Assembly (NCBI RefSeq): GCF_022698145.1
Contig: NZ_JALDAX010000012.1
Coordinates: 186,001-250,000 of the forward strand
Source of the DNA: Streptomyces spinosisporus
Lineage (GTDB): Bacteria > Actinomycetota > Actinomycetes > Streptomycetales > Streptomycetaceae
DNA: 64,000 nt
Direction of reading: 5' to 3'
The position numbers and the translations under genes were made by a program. Under the pieces are notes generated by a model. The model saw nothing but the letters and a program-made list of their open reading frames with translations. It was not told the DNA's origin and searched no databases. Positions within the stretch are counted from its first letter, which is position 1, and the number at the start of each line of letters is the position of its first letter. Shown piece after piece: positions 52,906-61,439 of the stretch.

Positions 52906-53702
52906 CGCCTGGGTCCTCGTCCTTCATGGACTTCCTGTCGGAGCACCAGCCGGAGATGCTGCCGGGCAACCGGCAACTCCCGCCCACCCAGGGCGTGATC
53001 GAGGCGCCTCACGGGACCACGATCGTCGCCGTCACGTTCCCCGGCGGTGTCGTGCTGGCCGGTGACCGTCGGGCCACCATGGGCAACGTCATCGCCCAGC
53101 GGGACATCGAGAAGGTGTTCCCGGCGGACGAGTACTCGGCCGTCGGTATCGCCGGCACGGCCGGTCTCGCTGTCGAGATGGTCAAGCTGTTCCAGCTGGA
53201 GCTGGAGCACTTCGAGAAGGTCGAGGGGGCGCAGCTCTCGCTGGAGGGCAAGGCGAACCGCCTGTCGACCATGATCCGTTCCAACCTGGGCATGGCCATG
53301 CAGGGCCTGGCCGTGGTGCCCCTGTTCGCGGGCTACGACGTGGACCGCGAGAAGGGCCGCATCTTCTCGTACGACGTGACGGGCGGCCGTTCCGAGGAGC
53401 ACAACTTCGCGGCCACGGGTTCCGGCTCGATCTTCGCGCGCGGTGCCATGAAGAAGCTCTTCCGCGACGACCTGACGGAGGAGCAGGCCACGACGCTCGT
53501 CGTGCAGGCCCTCTATGACGCGGCAGACGACGACTCGGCGACCGGTGGTCCCGATGTCGCCCGCCGGATCTATCCGATCGTCACCGTGATCACCGAGGAC
53601 GGCTTCCGCCGGCTCAGCGAGGACGAGTCCTCCGAGATCGCCCGTTCCGTCCTGGAGCGGCGCCTGGAGCAGCCCGACGGCCCGCGGGCCGCGCTGCTGT
53701 AA
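52857..53702 (+). CDS. prcB: 20S proteasome beta subunit
   Basis: The 281-residue precursor is the catalytic beta subunit. A 53-residue propeptide ends at H52-G53, and autocatalytic cleavage frees the nucleophile T54 (GTTIVAVTFPGG). The lysine/aspartate partners lie in LAGDRRATMG, and GTAGLAVEMVKLFQLELEHF and ATGSGSIFARGAMKK are family blocks. Fourteen copies form the two inner rings. GTG 52857 follows GGAAGGA and lies inside the 3' end of the endonuclease VII-like gene, so translation is coupled to it. prcA follows 60 bases later. Confidence 0.97.
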   Translation: MEANTRSTGRLPAAFLTPGSSSFMDFLSEHQPEMLPGNRQLPPTQGVIEAPHGTTIVAVTFPGGVVLAGDRRATMGNVIAQRDIEKVFPADEYSAVGIAGTAGLAVEMVKLFQLELEHFEKVEGAQLSLEGKANRLSTMIRSNLGMAMQGLAVVPLFAGYDVDREKGRIFSYDVTGGRSEEHNFAATGSGSIFARGAMKKLFRDDLTEEQATTLVVQALYDAADDDSATGGPDVARRIYPIVTVITEDGFRRLSEDESSEIARSVLERRLEQPDGPRAALL

Positions 53703-53762
53703 CGGCGACCGGTTCTTACCAAGGTGATCCAGTTGACCTCGACAGAAAGGGACGGATAACCG

Positions 53763-54518
53763 GTGTCGACGCCGTTCTATGTCTCCCCCCAGCAGGCCAT
53801 GGCCGACCGGGCGGAGTACGCCCGCAAGGGCATCGCCCGTGGCCGCAGCCTGGTCGTGCTGCAGTACGCCGACGGCATCGTCTTCGTCGGCGAGAACCCG
53901 TCCCGCGCGCTGCACAAGTTCAGTGAGATCTACGACCGGATCGGCTTCGCGGCCGCCGGCAAGTACAACGAGTACGAGAACCTGCGCATCGGCGGCGTGC
54001 GCTACGCCGACCTGCGCGGCTACACCTACGACCGCGACGACGTGACCGCCCGCGGTCTGGCGAACGTCTACGCCCAGACGCTGGGCACGATCTTCTCCTC
54101 GGCGGGCGAGAAGCCGTACGAGGTGGAGTTGGTGGTGGCCGAGGTCGGCGAGACCCCGGACGGCGACCAGATCTACCGGCTGCCGCACGACGGCTCGATC
54201 GTGGACGAGCACGGTTCGGTCGCGGTCGGCGGCAACGCGGAGCAGATCAGCAGCTATCTCGACCAGCGCCACCAGGACGGCATGAGCCTGGCCGAGGCGC
54301 TCAGGCTGGCCGTGACGGCCCTGTCCCGGGACACGAACGGCAGCGAGCGGGAGATCCCCGCCGAGCGCCTGGAGGTCGCGGTCCTGGACCGTACGCGCCC
54401 GCAGGCCCGCAAGTTCAAGCGAATCGTCGGCCGCCAACTCGGCCGCCTCCTGGAGACCGGCGGAGCGACCACGGAGGCGGAGAGCTCGGACGAGGCGGAG
54501 GGCTCCGGCGAGGAGTAG
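53763..54518 (+). CDS. prcA: 20S proteasome alpha subunit
   Basis: The 251-residue protein forms the outer heptameric rings and gates the chamber. It starts MSTPFYVSPQQAMADRAEYA, with the N-terminal gate followed by RKGIARGRSLVVLQYADGIV. Its C-terminal tail is Glu/Ser rich (TTEAESSDEAEGSGEE). The RKFKRIVGRQLGRLL region near the end is the source of degenerate copies found just downstream. GTG 53763 is the start. The alpha subunit has no catalytic Thr; the pockets between subunits accept the Arc C-terminal GQYL. A terminator follows at 54541. Confidence 0.96.
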   Translation: MSTPFYVSPQQAMADRAEYARKGIARGRSLVVLQYADGIVFVGENPSRALHKFSEIYDRIGFAAAGKYNEYENLRIGGVRYADLRGYTYDRDDVTARGLANVYAQTLGTIFSSAGEKPYEVELVVAEVGETPDGDQIYRLPHDGSIVDEHGSVAVGGNAEQISSYLDQRHQDGMSLAEALRLAVTALSRDTNGSEREIPAERLEVAVLDRTRPQARKFKRIVGRQLGRLLETGGATTEAESSDEAEGSGEE

Positions 54519-54540
54519 CCCGCACTCTTGTCACCCTCCC

Positions 54541-54570
54541 GTGCCCCGGCCGACGGATCGGCCGGGGCAC
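54541..54570 (+). terminator. prcBA terminator
   Basis: GTGCCCCGGCC (54541-54551), loop GACGGATC, GGCCGGGGCAC (54560-54570), 22 bases after the prcA stop. Confidence 0.85.
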
Positions 54571-55020
54571 GGGGCGTTCAGGAGGGGGCGGGCGGCGCCG
54601 AGGCCGCGACACGAACGGGGACGGCAGCGGCGTGAGCGTCCCGCCGGGTGGCCCGTAAGCCGAAGCGGATGGGCGGCTGCCTGTTGGAGAGCGGTGGAGG
54701 GGCCACGGAGGCCGGGCTGGTGGATGGGCCGGGGTGCAGGGCGTCAGGGGCGCCGGGCGGGGCCGAGGCCGGGACATGAACGGCAGCGGTTCCTGCCTGG
54801 CGGCCCGCAAATCCGAGCGGATGGTCGGCCACCGGGTCGGCCGCCTCCTGGAGAGCGGCGGAGCGGCCGCGGAGGCCGGGCTAGTGGATCGGCCAAGGTG
54901 CCGGGAGGCGTCGAGGCCGCGACGCGAACGGCAGCGGCGCAAGGTTCCTGCCGAGCGGCCCGTAAGCCGAAGCGGATGTTCGGCTGCCTCCTGGAGTGCA
55001 GTGGGTCGGGGCGCAGGGCG
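54571..55020 (+). repeat. three decayed tandem copies of the prcA 3' end
   Basis: Copy 1 spans about 54605-54720, copy 2 about 54768-54890 and copy 3 about 54915-54997. Each begins with a form of GACACGAACGGCAGCG (prcA 54330 on) and continues with a form of GCCCGCAAGTTCAAGCG and GGCCGCCTCCTGGAGA (prcA 54405-54460). In copy 2 the encoded RKSERMVGHRVGRLLESGG matches prcA RKFKRIVGRQLGRLLETGG at 12 of 19 residues. All three lack the same internal stretch of prcA. The joints resemble the lacI 3' end (GGGCGTTCAGG). They have no intact reading frame or ribosome site and I treat them as non-coding remnants. Confidence 0.8.
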
Positions 55021-55021
55021 T

Positions 55022-56038
55022 TCAGGGGGCCCCAGGCGGTGCTGTGGAGCCTCGTAGGACCAGTTCGACGGGGATGTCGCCCGGCGTGGGGCGATGACCC
55101 TCCAGGACCGCCAGGAGGGCCTGCATGCCGCGTTCGCCGAAGAGTTCGGCGTCCAGGCGTACGGTCGTCAGTTCCGGGTCGAGGGCGGTGGCGAGGGCGA
55201 GGTCGTCGAGGCCGGTGACGGAGAGGTCGTCGGGCACGCGCAGACCGAGCCGCCGGGCGGCCTTGTAGGCGCCGGCCGCCAGCTTGTCGTCGTCGCACAC
55301 CACGGCGGTGGGCCGGGGCCCGGGCGCCGACAGGGCGGCCTCGGCGGCGCTCAGGGCGCCGTCGATGGAGAGGGGAGCGTGCGCGGTGCGTACGGACGTG
55401 CCGGGCACCGCGGCGGTCCGGGCGGCGAGTTCCCGCGCGCGTACCTCGAAGGTCCAGGACGGTACGTCCGCGGCCAGATGCAGGAGGCGGCGGTGGCCGA
55501 GGCCCAGCAGGTGTTCGGCGACCTGGCGGACACCGTCGGCGATGTCCAGGTTGACGGTGGCCGCGCCGAGGCTGCCTCCGGGGTCGCTGTCGAGCATCAC
55601 CAGGGGCAGCTGGTCGCCGCGGATCGCGCTGAGGGCGTCCGCGGCCATCGAGGAGGCGATGACGCCGTCCAGGGCGGCCTGGGCGGAGGCGAAGGGGTCG
55701 CGGGCCGGGCCGATGCCCTCGGGGGAGGGGTAGAGGACCACGCCGAATCCGTGCTCGGCGGCCACGCGCGCGGCGCCCGTGTAGACGCCGGCGAAGAACT
55801 CTGTGGTGAGCGCCGGGACGACCAGGAGGACGGTGCGGGTGCGGCCGAGGCGCAGGTTGCGGGCGGCGAGGTTGGGCCGGTAGCCGAGGTCGCGTGCGGC
55901 TGCCCGTACGCGCTCGGCGGTGGTCGCGGAGACACGGCCGCGCCACTTGTCGCCGAGCACGAGCGAGACGGCGGCCTGGGAGACGCCTGCCGCCTGTGCG
56001 ACGTCACGGCTGGTCGGGCGCGTACTGCTGCGTGCCAC
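55022..56038 (-). CDS. LacI-family transcriptional regulator
   Basis: The 338-residue repressor has an N-terminal LacI helix-turn-helix (about 5-55: TSRDVAQAAGVSQAAVSLVL with the minor-groove hinge RPNLAARNLRLG) and a periplasmic-binding-protein-like effector domain (about 60-338: TVLLVVPALTTEFFAGVYTG, VMLDSDPGG, AVVCDDDKLAAGAYKAARRL). The effector is unknown. GTG 56038 follows AGAGGAGC. It is divergent from the MFS transporter gene, with an operator-like palindrome between, so it most likely controls that exporter and itself. Confidence 0.9.
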   Translation of the reverse strand: MARSSTRPTSRDVAQAAGVSQAAVSLVLGDKWRGRVSATTAERVRAAARDLGYRPNLAARNLRLGRTRTVLLVVPALTTEFFAGVYTGAARVAAEHGFGVVLYPSPEGIGPARDPFASAQAALDGVIASSMAADALSAIRGDQLPLVMLDSDPGGSLGAATVNLDIADGVRQVAEHLLGLGHRRLLHLAADVPSWTFEVRARELAARTAAVPGTSVRTAHAPLSIDGALSAAEAALSAPGPRPTAVVCDDDKLAAGAYKAARRLGLRVPDDLSVTGLDDLALATALDPELTTVRLDAELFGERGMQALLAVLEGHRPTPGDIPVELVLRGSTAPPGAP

Positions 56039-56113
56039 CGGGGGCCTGCTCCTCTTAGAGGGGGTATTTCGCCTGGACTGCGAACAGCGCACATGCTACG
56101 TATGGGAACCGAG

Positions 56114-56127
56114 GTTATACGTAAAAC
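56114..56127. promoter_or_regulatory. candidate LacI-family operator
   Basis: GTTATACGTAAAAC is a 14-base palindrome with one mismatched pair, centred on TACGTA. It lies just upstream of the MFS ribosome site, in the divergent region shared with the LacI-type gene. TACGTA recurs at 56098-56103. Confidence 0.5.
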
Positions 56128-56140
56128 TTGGAGGCGGGAC

Positions 56141-57400
56141 ATGGCCGCGGGGTATCTGGAGATCCTCAGGGCGAGGCACGCGGCCCGTCTGCTGACGGGC
56201 ACGCTGGTGGGGCGGCTGCCCAACGCGACCGCCGCGATCGCCCTGGTGCTCTTCGTCCGTGCCGAGGGCGGCACGTACAGCCTGGCGGGCGCGCTCGTGG
56301 CGGTGTACGGCATCGCCAACGCCGTCGGGCAGCCCGTGCTCGGCCGGCTGGTGGACCTGCACGGCCAGCCGCGCGTCCAGCTGCCCGCGGCCGTCCTGTC
56401 GGCCCTCGCCATGGCCTGCTTCGCGTTCTCGGGCACCGACCCGCTTTTGCTCGCCTACGCGTGCGTGGCGGCCGCCGGGCTTTTCACGCCTCCCCTGGAG
56501 GGCGGGCTGCGGGCCCTGTGGCCGTCCGTGCTGCGCCGTGAGGAGCAGGTGCACACCGCGTACGCCATGGACGCCGTGGCGCAGGAAGTCATGTTCACGG
56601 TCGGCCCGTTGCTGGTGACCCTGTGCGTGGCGCTCTGGTCGGAGCAGGCGGCCCTGCTGGTGCTGAACGCCGTGGGCGTGCTCGGCGCCCTGTCCGTGGT
56701 CGTCTCCGGGCCGTCACGCGCGTGGCGTTCGGCACCGCGCGAGGCGCACTGGCTCGGCGCCCTGCGCTCGCCGGGCCTGCTCGCCCTGCTGGGCGCGTTC
56801 CTGTTCATCGGCATCGCGCTGGGCTCCATCACGGTCGCCTCCGTGCCGTACGCCGACGACCACGGCGGTGACACGGTGTACGGCTGGCTCATGGCGGCCC
56901 TGGGGCTCGGCGCGCTCATCGGCGGCAGCGTCTACGGCGCCCGGCAGTGGACCGGCGAGCCCGGGCGCCGACTGCAGGTGCTGGTGGCCCTCCTGGCGGT
57001 GTGTTACCTGCCGCTGACTCTGATGCCCGGCGCGGTCGCGATGGTGGCCCTCACTGTGGTCGCCGGGCTCTTCCTGGCGCCCGCCATCGCGTGTGCGTTC
57101 GTGCTCATCGACCGGCACGCGCCCCGCGGCACCGTCACCGAGGCGTTCTCCTGGCTTGTGACGACGTTCACCGTGGGGACCTCGGTGGGAACGGGTCTGG
57201 CGGGCCCGGTCGTCGAGGCGGGCGGGGCCCTGTGGGGGTTCGCGGTACCCGGTGCGGCAGGCGGTGTGTCACTGCTGGTTCTGCTGGCCACCGGACGGGT
57301 CCTCGCAGCTCCCGCGGGGGGTGAGGTGGTTGCGGCTTCATCGGAAAATGATCCGAACCGTGCGGTCGAACCCCGTTTCAGCTCAGGGGATCGGGCGTAA
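56141..57400 (+). CDS. MFS transporter
   Basis: The 419-residue protein has about twelve predicted membrane helices with the MFS loop motif after the second helix (GQPVLGRLVDLHGQPRVQLP). It resembles the drug/metabolite exporter group; substrate unknown. ATG 56141 follows TTGGAGGCGGGAC. The frame is open far upstream, but that part is the complement of the LacI gene. Divergent from and probably repressed by the LacI-type regulator. It ends ten bases before pafA, whose promoter elements lie inside the end of this gene. Confidence 0.88.
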   Translation: MAAGYLEILRARHAARLLTGTLVGRLPNATAAIALVLFVRAEGGTYSLAGALVAVYGIANAVGQPVLGRLVDLHGQPRVQLPAAVLSALAMACFAFSGTDPLLLAYACVAAAGLFTPPLEGGLRALWPSVLRREEQVHTAYAMDAVAQEVMFTVGPLLVTLCVALWSEQAALLVLNAVGVLGALSVVVSGPSRAWRSAPREAHWLGALRSPGLLALLGAFLFIGIALGSITVASVPYADDHGGDTVYGWLMAALGLGALIGGSVYGARQWTGEPGRRLQVLVALLAVCYLPLTLMPGAVAMVALTVVAGLFLAPAIACAFVLIDRHAPRGTVTEAFSWLVTTFTVGTSVGTGLAGPVVEAGGALWGFAVPGAAGGVSLLVLLATGRVLAAPAGGEVVAASSENDPNRAVEPRFSSGDRA

Positions 57401-57410
57401 TGTTCACTCA
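57375..57410 (+). promoter_or_regulatory. leaderless pafA promoter
   Basis: GTTTCA (57375-57380), 17 bases, TAATGT (57398-57403), six bases, ATG 57410. There is no ribosome site. The elements lie within the last codons of the MFS gene. The -35 and spacing match those proposed for arc. Confidence 0.6.
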
Positions 57411-58771
57411 TGGACCGCCGCATTTTCGGGCTGGAGAACGAGTACGGCGTCACGTGTACGTTCAGGGGACAGCGCCGCCTGTCTCCCGACGAGGTGGCGC
57501 GGTACCTCTTCCGCCGTGTCGTGTCATGGGGCCGCAGCAGCAACGTCTTTCTGCGAAACGGCGCCCGCCTCTATCTCGACGTGGGCTCACATCCGGAATA
57601 CGCGACACCCGAATGTGACAACGTGACCGAACTGGTCACCCACGACAAGGCCGGCGAACGCATTCTGGAAGGGCTACTGGTAGACGCCGAACGACGCCTG
57701 CACGAGGAAGGAATCGCGGGCGACGTCTACCTCTTCAAGAACAACACCGACTCGGCGGGCAACTCCTACGGCTGCCACGAGAACTATCTCGTCGCGCGCC
57801 ACGGGGAGTTCTCCCGGCTCGCGGACATCCTCATCCCGTTCCTCGTCACCCGCCAGCTGCTGTGCGGCGCGGGCAAGGTGCTGCAGACGCCGCGCGGTGC
57901 CGTGTACTGCGTCAGCCAGCGCGCCGAGCACATCTGGGAGGGCGTCTCCTCGGCGACGACCCGCTCGAGGCCGATCATCAACACCCGAGACGAACCGCAC
58001 GCGGACGCCGAGCGCTACCGCCGCCTGCACGTCATCGTGGGCGACTCGAACATGTCCGAGACGACCATGCTGCTCAAGGTCGGAGCCACCGACCTGGTGC
58101 TGCGCATGATCGAGGCGGGCACGGTGATGCGCGACCTGACCCTGGAGAACCCCATCCGGGCCATCCGCGAGGTCAGCCACGACATCACCGGCCGGCGCAA
58201 GGTGCGCCTGGCCAGCGGACGCGAGGCCTCCGCCCTGGAGGTGCAGCGCGAGTACTACGAGAAGGCCGTGGACTTCTGCGAGCGCCGCGGCATCCGCACC
58301 GGCACCGTCGAGCAGGTCCTGGAGCTGTGGGGCCGCACGCTGGACGCGATCGAGGCCGAGGACCTCGACAAGATCGGCACCGAGATCGACTGGGTCATGA
58401 AGTACAAGCTCATCGAGCGGTACCGCGCCAAGCACAACATGACCATGTCCCACCCGAGGGTCGCGCAGATAGACCTCGCCTACCACGACATCCACCGCCG
58501 TCGTGGCCTGTACTACCTGCTCGAGAAGAAGGGTCAAGCAGCCCGGATCTGCAGCGACTTGAAGATCTTCGAGGGCAAGTCCGTTCCCCCGCAGACCACC
58601 AGGGCCCGGCTGCGCGGCGACTTCATCCGCAGGGCCCAGGAACAGCGCCGGGACTTCACGGTCGACTGGGTGCACCTCAAGCTCAACGACCAGGCGCAGC
58701 GCACGGTGTTGTGCAAGGACCCGTTCCGTTCCGTGGACGACCGGGTGGAGAAGCTCATCGCGGGAATGTGA
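57410..58771 (+). CDS. pafA: Pup-protein ligase
   Basis: The 453-residue ligase couples the C-terminal glutamate of Pup to substrate lysines with ATP. It has the glutamine synthetase-like fold: MDRRIFGLENEYGVTCTF with metal-binding acids, RLYLDVGSHPEYATPECDNV, LFKNNTDSAGNSYGCHENYL, RPIINTRDEPHADAERYRRL. The small C-terminal domain (about 390-453) interacts with Pup. It lacks the Dop loop. The gene is probably leaderless and is followed by its own terminator, then two FKBP genes. Confidence 0.97.
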   Translation: MDRRIFGLENEYGVTCTFRGQRRLSPDEVARYLFRRVVSWGRSSNVFLRNGARLYLDVGSHPEYATPECDNVTELVTHDKAGERILEGLLVDAERRLHEEGIAGDVYLFKNNTDSAGNSYGCHENYLVARHGEFSRLADILIPFLVTRQLLCGAGKVLQTPRGAVYCVSQRAEHIWEGVSSATTRSRPIINTRDEPHADAERYRRLHVIVGDSNMSETTMLLKVGATDLVLRMIEAGTVMRDLTLENPIRAIREVSHDITGRRKVRLASGREASALEVQREYYEKAVDFCERRGIRTGTVEQVLELWGRTLDAIEAEDLDKIGTEIDWVMKYKLIERYRAKHNMTMSHPRVAQIDLAYHDIHRRRGLYYLLEKKGQAARICSDLKIFEGKSVPPQTTRARLRGDFIRRAQEQRRDFTVDWVHLKLNDQAQRTVLCKDPFRSVDDRVEKLIAGM

Positions 58772-58806
58772 GCAACGCGTTTTGGTGAACGACCGGAACG
58801 CAACAC

Positions 58807-58835
58807 GGGCGCCGTACGTTTCCGGTACGGCGCCC
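58807..58835 (+). terminator. pafA terminator
   Basis: GGGCGCCGTAC (58807-58817), loop GTTTCCG, GTACGGCGCCC (58825-58835), then TTCTC; 36 bases after pafA. Confidence 0.88.
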
Positions 58836-58897
58836 TTCTCACGCCGTAGAGTTGCGCGCACGCCATCCACAAGATCGACCGATACGAGGCCCCCACC

Positions 58898-59902
58898 GTG
58901 CGCCGACGCTCCCTTCTCATCGCCGTACCCGCAGGACTGGTCACGCTCGCCGGATGTGGCGACGACAAGAAGTCCGACTCGAGCAAGGCCAGCGACAGCG
59001 CCTCGCCCTCCGCACCGGCCACGTCCGCGGCGCCGCCGCCGAAGATCGTGGACGGTCCGCTGCCGGCCATCAGCGCGGGTGCGAAGTTCGGTGAGAAGCC
59101 CACCGTCGCCAAGGGTTCGGGCGATCCGTCGAAGAACCTCGCGGTCAAGACGGTCATCGCCGGAGCCGGCAAGTCGGTCGCGGAGAACGACTACATCCAG
59201 GCCCACTACCTCGGCCAGGTGTGGGACACGGCGAAGGTCTTCGACAACTCCTACGACCGCAAGACCCCGCTGCTCATCCAGCTCGCCCAGGGCAGCATCA
59301 TCGATGGCTGGCGCTATGCGCTCGCGGGCAAGAAGGTCGGCAGCCGTGTCATGTTCTCCGTGCCTCCCACCTGGGGCTACGGCAAGGAGGGCAACTCGCA
59401 GGCGGGTATCAAGGGCACCGACACCCTGGTCTTCGTCGCCGACATCCAGGACACGTTCAACGCGTCCAGCTCCGCCAAGGGCACCGACACCCCGCAGAAC
59501 GACGCGGACCTGCCGAAGGTCGGCACCAACACCGACGGCAAGGCGCCCTCCATCGACATCCCCAAGAAGGACGCCCCCACCAAGCTCGTCGCGAACTACG
59601 TCATCGAGGGCGACGGCGACGAGGTGGCCGCCAAGGACACCGTGCTCGTGCAGTACAAGGGCGTGTTCTGGGACAACGGCAAGGAGTTTGACTCGACGTA
59701 CGGCCGCAAGGCGCTCACGTCCTTCGGGCTCCAGCAGGTCGTCAAGGGCTGGGGGCAGGGACTGACCGGCAAGAAAGTGGGCAGCCGGGTTCTCATCGTG
59801 GTCCCGCCGAAGCTGGGTTACGGCGACAACCCGCCGGCCGGCAGCGGCATCAAGAAGGACTCCGTACTGGTCTTCACCGTCGACATCCTGGCGAAGATGT
59901 GA
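58898..59902 (+). CDS. two-domain FKBP-type peptidyl-prolyl isomerase lipoprotein
   Basis: The 334-residue exported lipoprotein has a signal peptide with lipobox LAGC (C20), then a Ser/Ala/Pro linker (about 24-50). Two FKBP domains follow at about 75-187 (DYIQAHYLGQVWD, GSIIDGWRYALAGKKVGSRV, PTWGYG) and 225-334 (TVLVQYKGVFWDNGKEFDST, QQVVKGWGQGLTGKKVGSRV, PPKLGYGDNP). It should assist folding of secreted proteins at the outer membrane face. The first domain is less canonical. GTG 58898 is the start. It lies between pafA and the cytoplasmic FKBP gene; the same order occurs in other Streptomyces as I recall. Confidence 0.92.
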   Translation: MRRRSLLIAVPAGLVTLAGCGDDKKSDSSKASDSASPSAPATSAAPPPKIVDGPLPAISAGAKFGEKPTVAKGSGDPSKNLAVKTVIAGAGKSVAENDYIQAHYLGQVWDTAKVFDNSYDRKTPLLIQLAQGSIIDGWRYALAGKKVGSRVMFSVPPTWGYGKEGNSQAGIKGTDTLVFVADIQDTFNASSSAKGTDTPQNDADLPKVGTNTDGKAPSIDIPKKDAPTKLVANYVIEGDGDEVAAKDTVLVQYKGVFWDNGKEFDSTYGRKALTSFGLQQVVKGWGQGLTGKKVGSRVLIVVPPKLGYGDNPPAGSGIKKDSVLVFTVDILAKM

Positions 59903-59963
59903 GCCCGGCGAGGTGTAAGACTGTGCGCATTGCCCTTCCGCAGACAAGCAGGAGCTGAAAGAC

Positions 59964-60335
59964 GTGAGCATCGAGAAGCCCGAGATCGACTTCCCCGGCG
60001 GCGAGCCCCCGGCGGACCTCGAGATCAAGGACATCTGGGAGGGCGACGGCGCTGTGGCGCAGGCGGGCCAGACCGTCACCGTCCACTACGTGGGCGTTGC
60101 GTTCAGCACGGGTGAGGAGTTCGACGCCAGCTGGAACCGTGGCACCCCGTTCCGCTTCCCGCTGGGTGGCGGCCGGGTCATCAAGGGCTGGGACCTCGGC
60201 GTACAGGGCATGAAGGTCGGCGGCCGTCGCCAGCTGACCATCCCGGCCCACCTCGCCTACGGCAACCAGAGCCCGACCCCCGCGATCCAGCCGGGCGAGA
60301 CCCTGATCTTCGTGGTCGACCTCGTCGCCGTCTGA
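59964..60335 (+). CDS. fkbP: FKBP-type peptidyl-prolyl cis-trans isomerase, cytoplasmic
   Basis: The 123-residue single FKBP domain begins MSIEKPEIDFPGGEPPADLE. It has the active-site strands VTVHYVGVAFSTGEEFDASW, GGGRVIKGWDLGVQGMKVGG and AHLAYGNQ, ending in ETLIFVVDLVAV. All the usual FK506-binding aromatic positions (Y, F, W, Y) appear present. No signal peptide. GTG 59964 follows GCAGGAGCTGAAAGAC. A terminator follows at 60366. Confidence 0.95.
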   Translation: MSIEKPEIDFPGGEPPADLEIKDIWEGDGAVAQAGQTVTVHYVGVAFSTGEEFDASWNRGTPFRFPLGGGRVIKGWDLGVQGMKVGGRRQLTIPAHLAYGNQSPTPAIQPGETLIFVVDLVAV

Positions 60336-60365
60336 TCCCCGGATCCGACCGGACCCGATCAACCG

Positions 60366-60393
60366 GGGCCCATGCCTGTCCAGGCATGGGCCC
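60366..60393 (+). terminator. fkbP terminator
   Basis: GGGCCCATGCCTG (60366-60378) and CAGGCATGGGCCC (60381-60393) around TC, followed by TCGGCTTTT. Confidence 0.9.
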
Positions 60394-60466
60394 TCGGCTT
60401 TTGCCACGCCACTTCGGGGCGGTACGGTCAACGTCGTCAAGCACCGTAGGGAGGCGAAGGGCGTCG

Positions 60467-61420
60467 ATGGCCATTGCCAAGGCCGAGCGGCTGATGAACC
60501 TGGCGCTGTGTCTGCTCGGGACCCGACGGCCGCTCAGCAAGCGCGAGCTGCGCGAGTCCATCGAGGCGTATCTGGAGGCGAACTCGGAGGACGCCTTCAG
60601 CCGCATGTTCGAGCGGGACAAGGACGATCTGCGCGAACTCGGCCTGGTCATCGAGACGGTGGAGAACCTCGACGGCGAAACGGGCTATCTGGCCCGCCGC
60701 GACAGCAACCGCCTGCCGCCCATCACGCTCGACGCCGAGGAGGCCGCGGCTCTCGGTCTCGCCGCCAAGGTGTGGCAGCAGGCCCGGCTCGCGGGCGCGG
60801 CGAGCGGCGCCCTGCAGAAGCTGCGCGCGGCCGGCCTGCCCGAGGACGTCGACCCGTACGAGGCCCATGGGGCGCTCGAACCGCGCATCCCGGTGCACGA
60901 GGCCGCCTTCGAACCGCTGATGCTGGCCTGCCGCGACCGCCGCCCGGTCGTCTTCGACTACCGCAAGGCCACCGCCGCCCACCCCGAGCCCCGGCATGTG
61001 GAGCCCTGGGCGCTGGAGTGCTGGCGCGGCCACTGGTACCTGGCCGGCTGGGACCGCGACCGCGGCGCCGAGCGGGTCTTCAGGCTGTCGCGGATCACGG
61101 GCAGGGTGCGCAGCCGCAGCGGGCAGTTCACCGCGCCGGTGCCCGACGTGGTCACCGTCCGCGAGACCGTCGCGAGCTGGGCGGGGGAGACCGCCGACCG
61201 CTCCGCTCTGATCCGGCTGCGCTCGGGGTCCGGGTACCCCTTGCGGGCGAAGGCCACGGCGGTGCGGGAACTCGCCGACGGCTGGGACGAGTTGGAGATT
61301 CCGTACGGACACGGGCTGGACGCCTGGCTGGTGGAGTTCGGGCCGGACGTGGTGGTCCTGGAGCCGGCCGAGCTGCGCGCCGACGTGGTGGACCGGCTGC
61401 GCGCAGTGGCCAAGGGCTGA
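60467..61420 (+). CDS. pafB: WYL-domain transcriptional regulator, PafB equivalent
   Basis: The 317-residue protein has an N-terminal winged helix (AERLMNLALCLLGTRRPLSK, then RELRESI) and a WYL domain (about 140-235) with the namesake motif in RGHWYLAGWDRDRGAERVFR. A WCX-type C-terminal extension follows. In mycobacteria the pair PafB/PafC next to pafA activates the LexA-independent DNA-damage response by sensing single-strand DNA; this pair should do the same. ATG 60467 (MAIAKAERLMNL) was chosen over a longer frame because GGGAGGCGAAGGG precedes it. The next gene starts 20 bases after. Confidence 0.88.
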   Translation: MAIAKAERLMNLALCLLGTRRPLSKRELRESIEAYLEANSEDAFSRMFERDKDDLRELGLVIETVENLDGETGYLARRDSNRLPPITLDAEEAAALGLAAKVWQQARLAGAASGALQKLRAAGLPEDVDPYEAHGALEPRIPVHEAAFEPLMLACRDRRPVVFDYRKATAAHPEPRHVEPWALECWRGHWYLAGWDRDRGAERVFRLSRITGRVRSRSGQFTAPVPDVVTVRETVASWAGETADRSALIRLRSGSGYPLRAKATAVRELADGWDELEIPYGHGLDAWLVEFGPDVVVLEPAELRADVVDRLRAVAKG

Positions 61421-61439
61421 GGGGGAGCGGAGCAGGACA

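Noticed and set aside
54541..55218. Open frames across the prcA-lacI interval that might be a new small gene.
   Set aside because: The sequence is explained by decayed prcA copies; similarity jumps between frames and there is no ribosome site.
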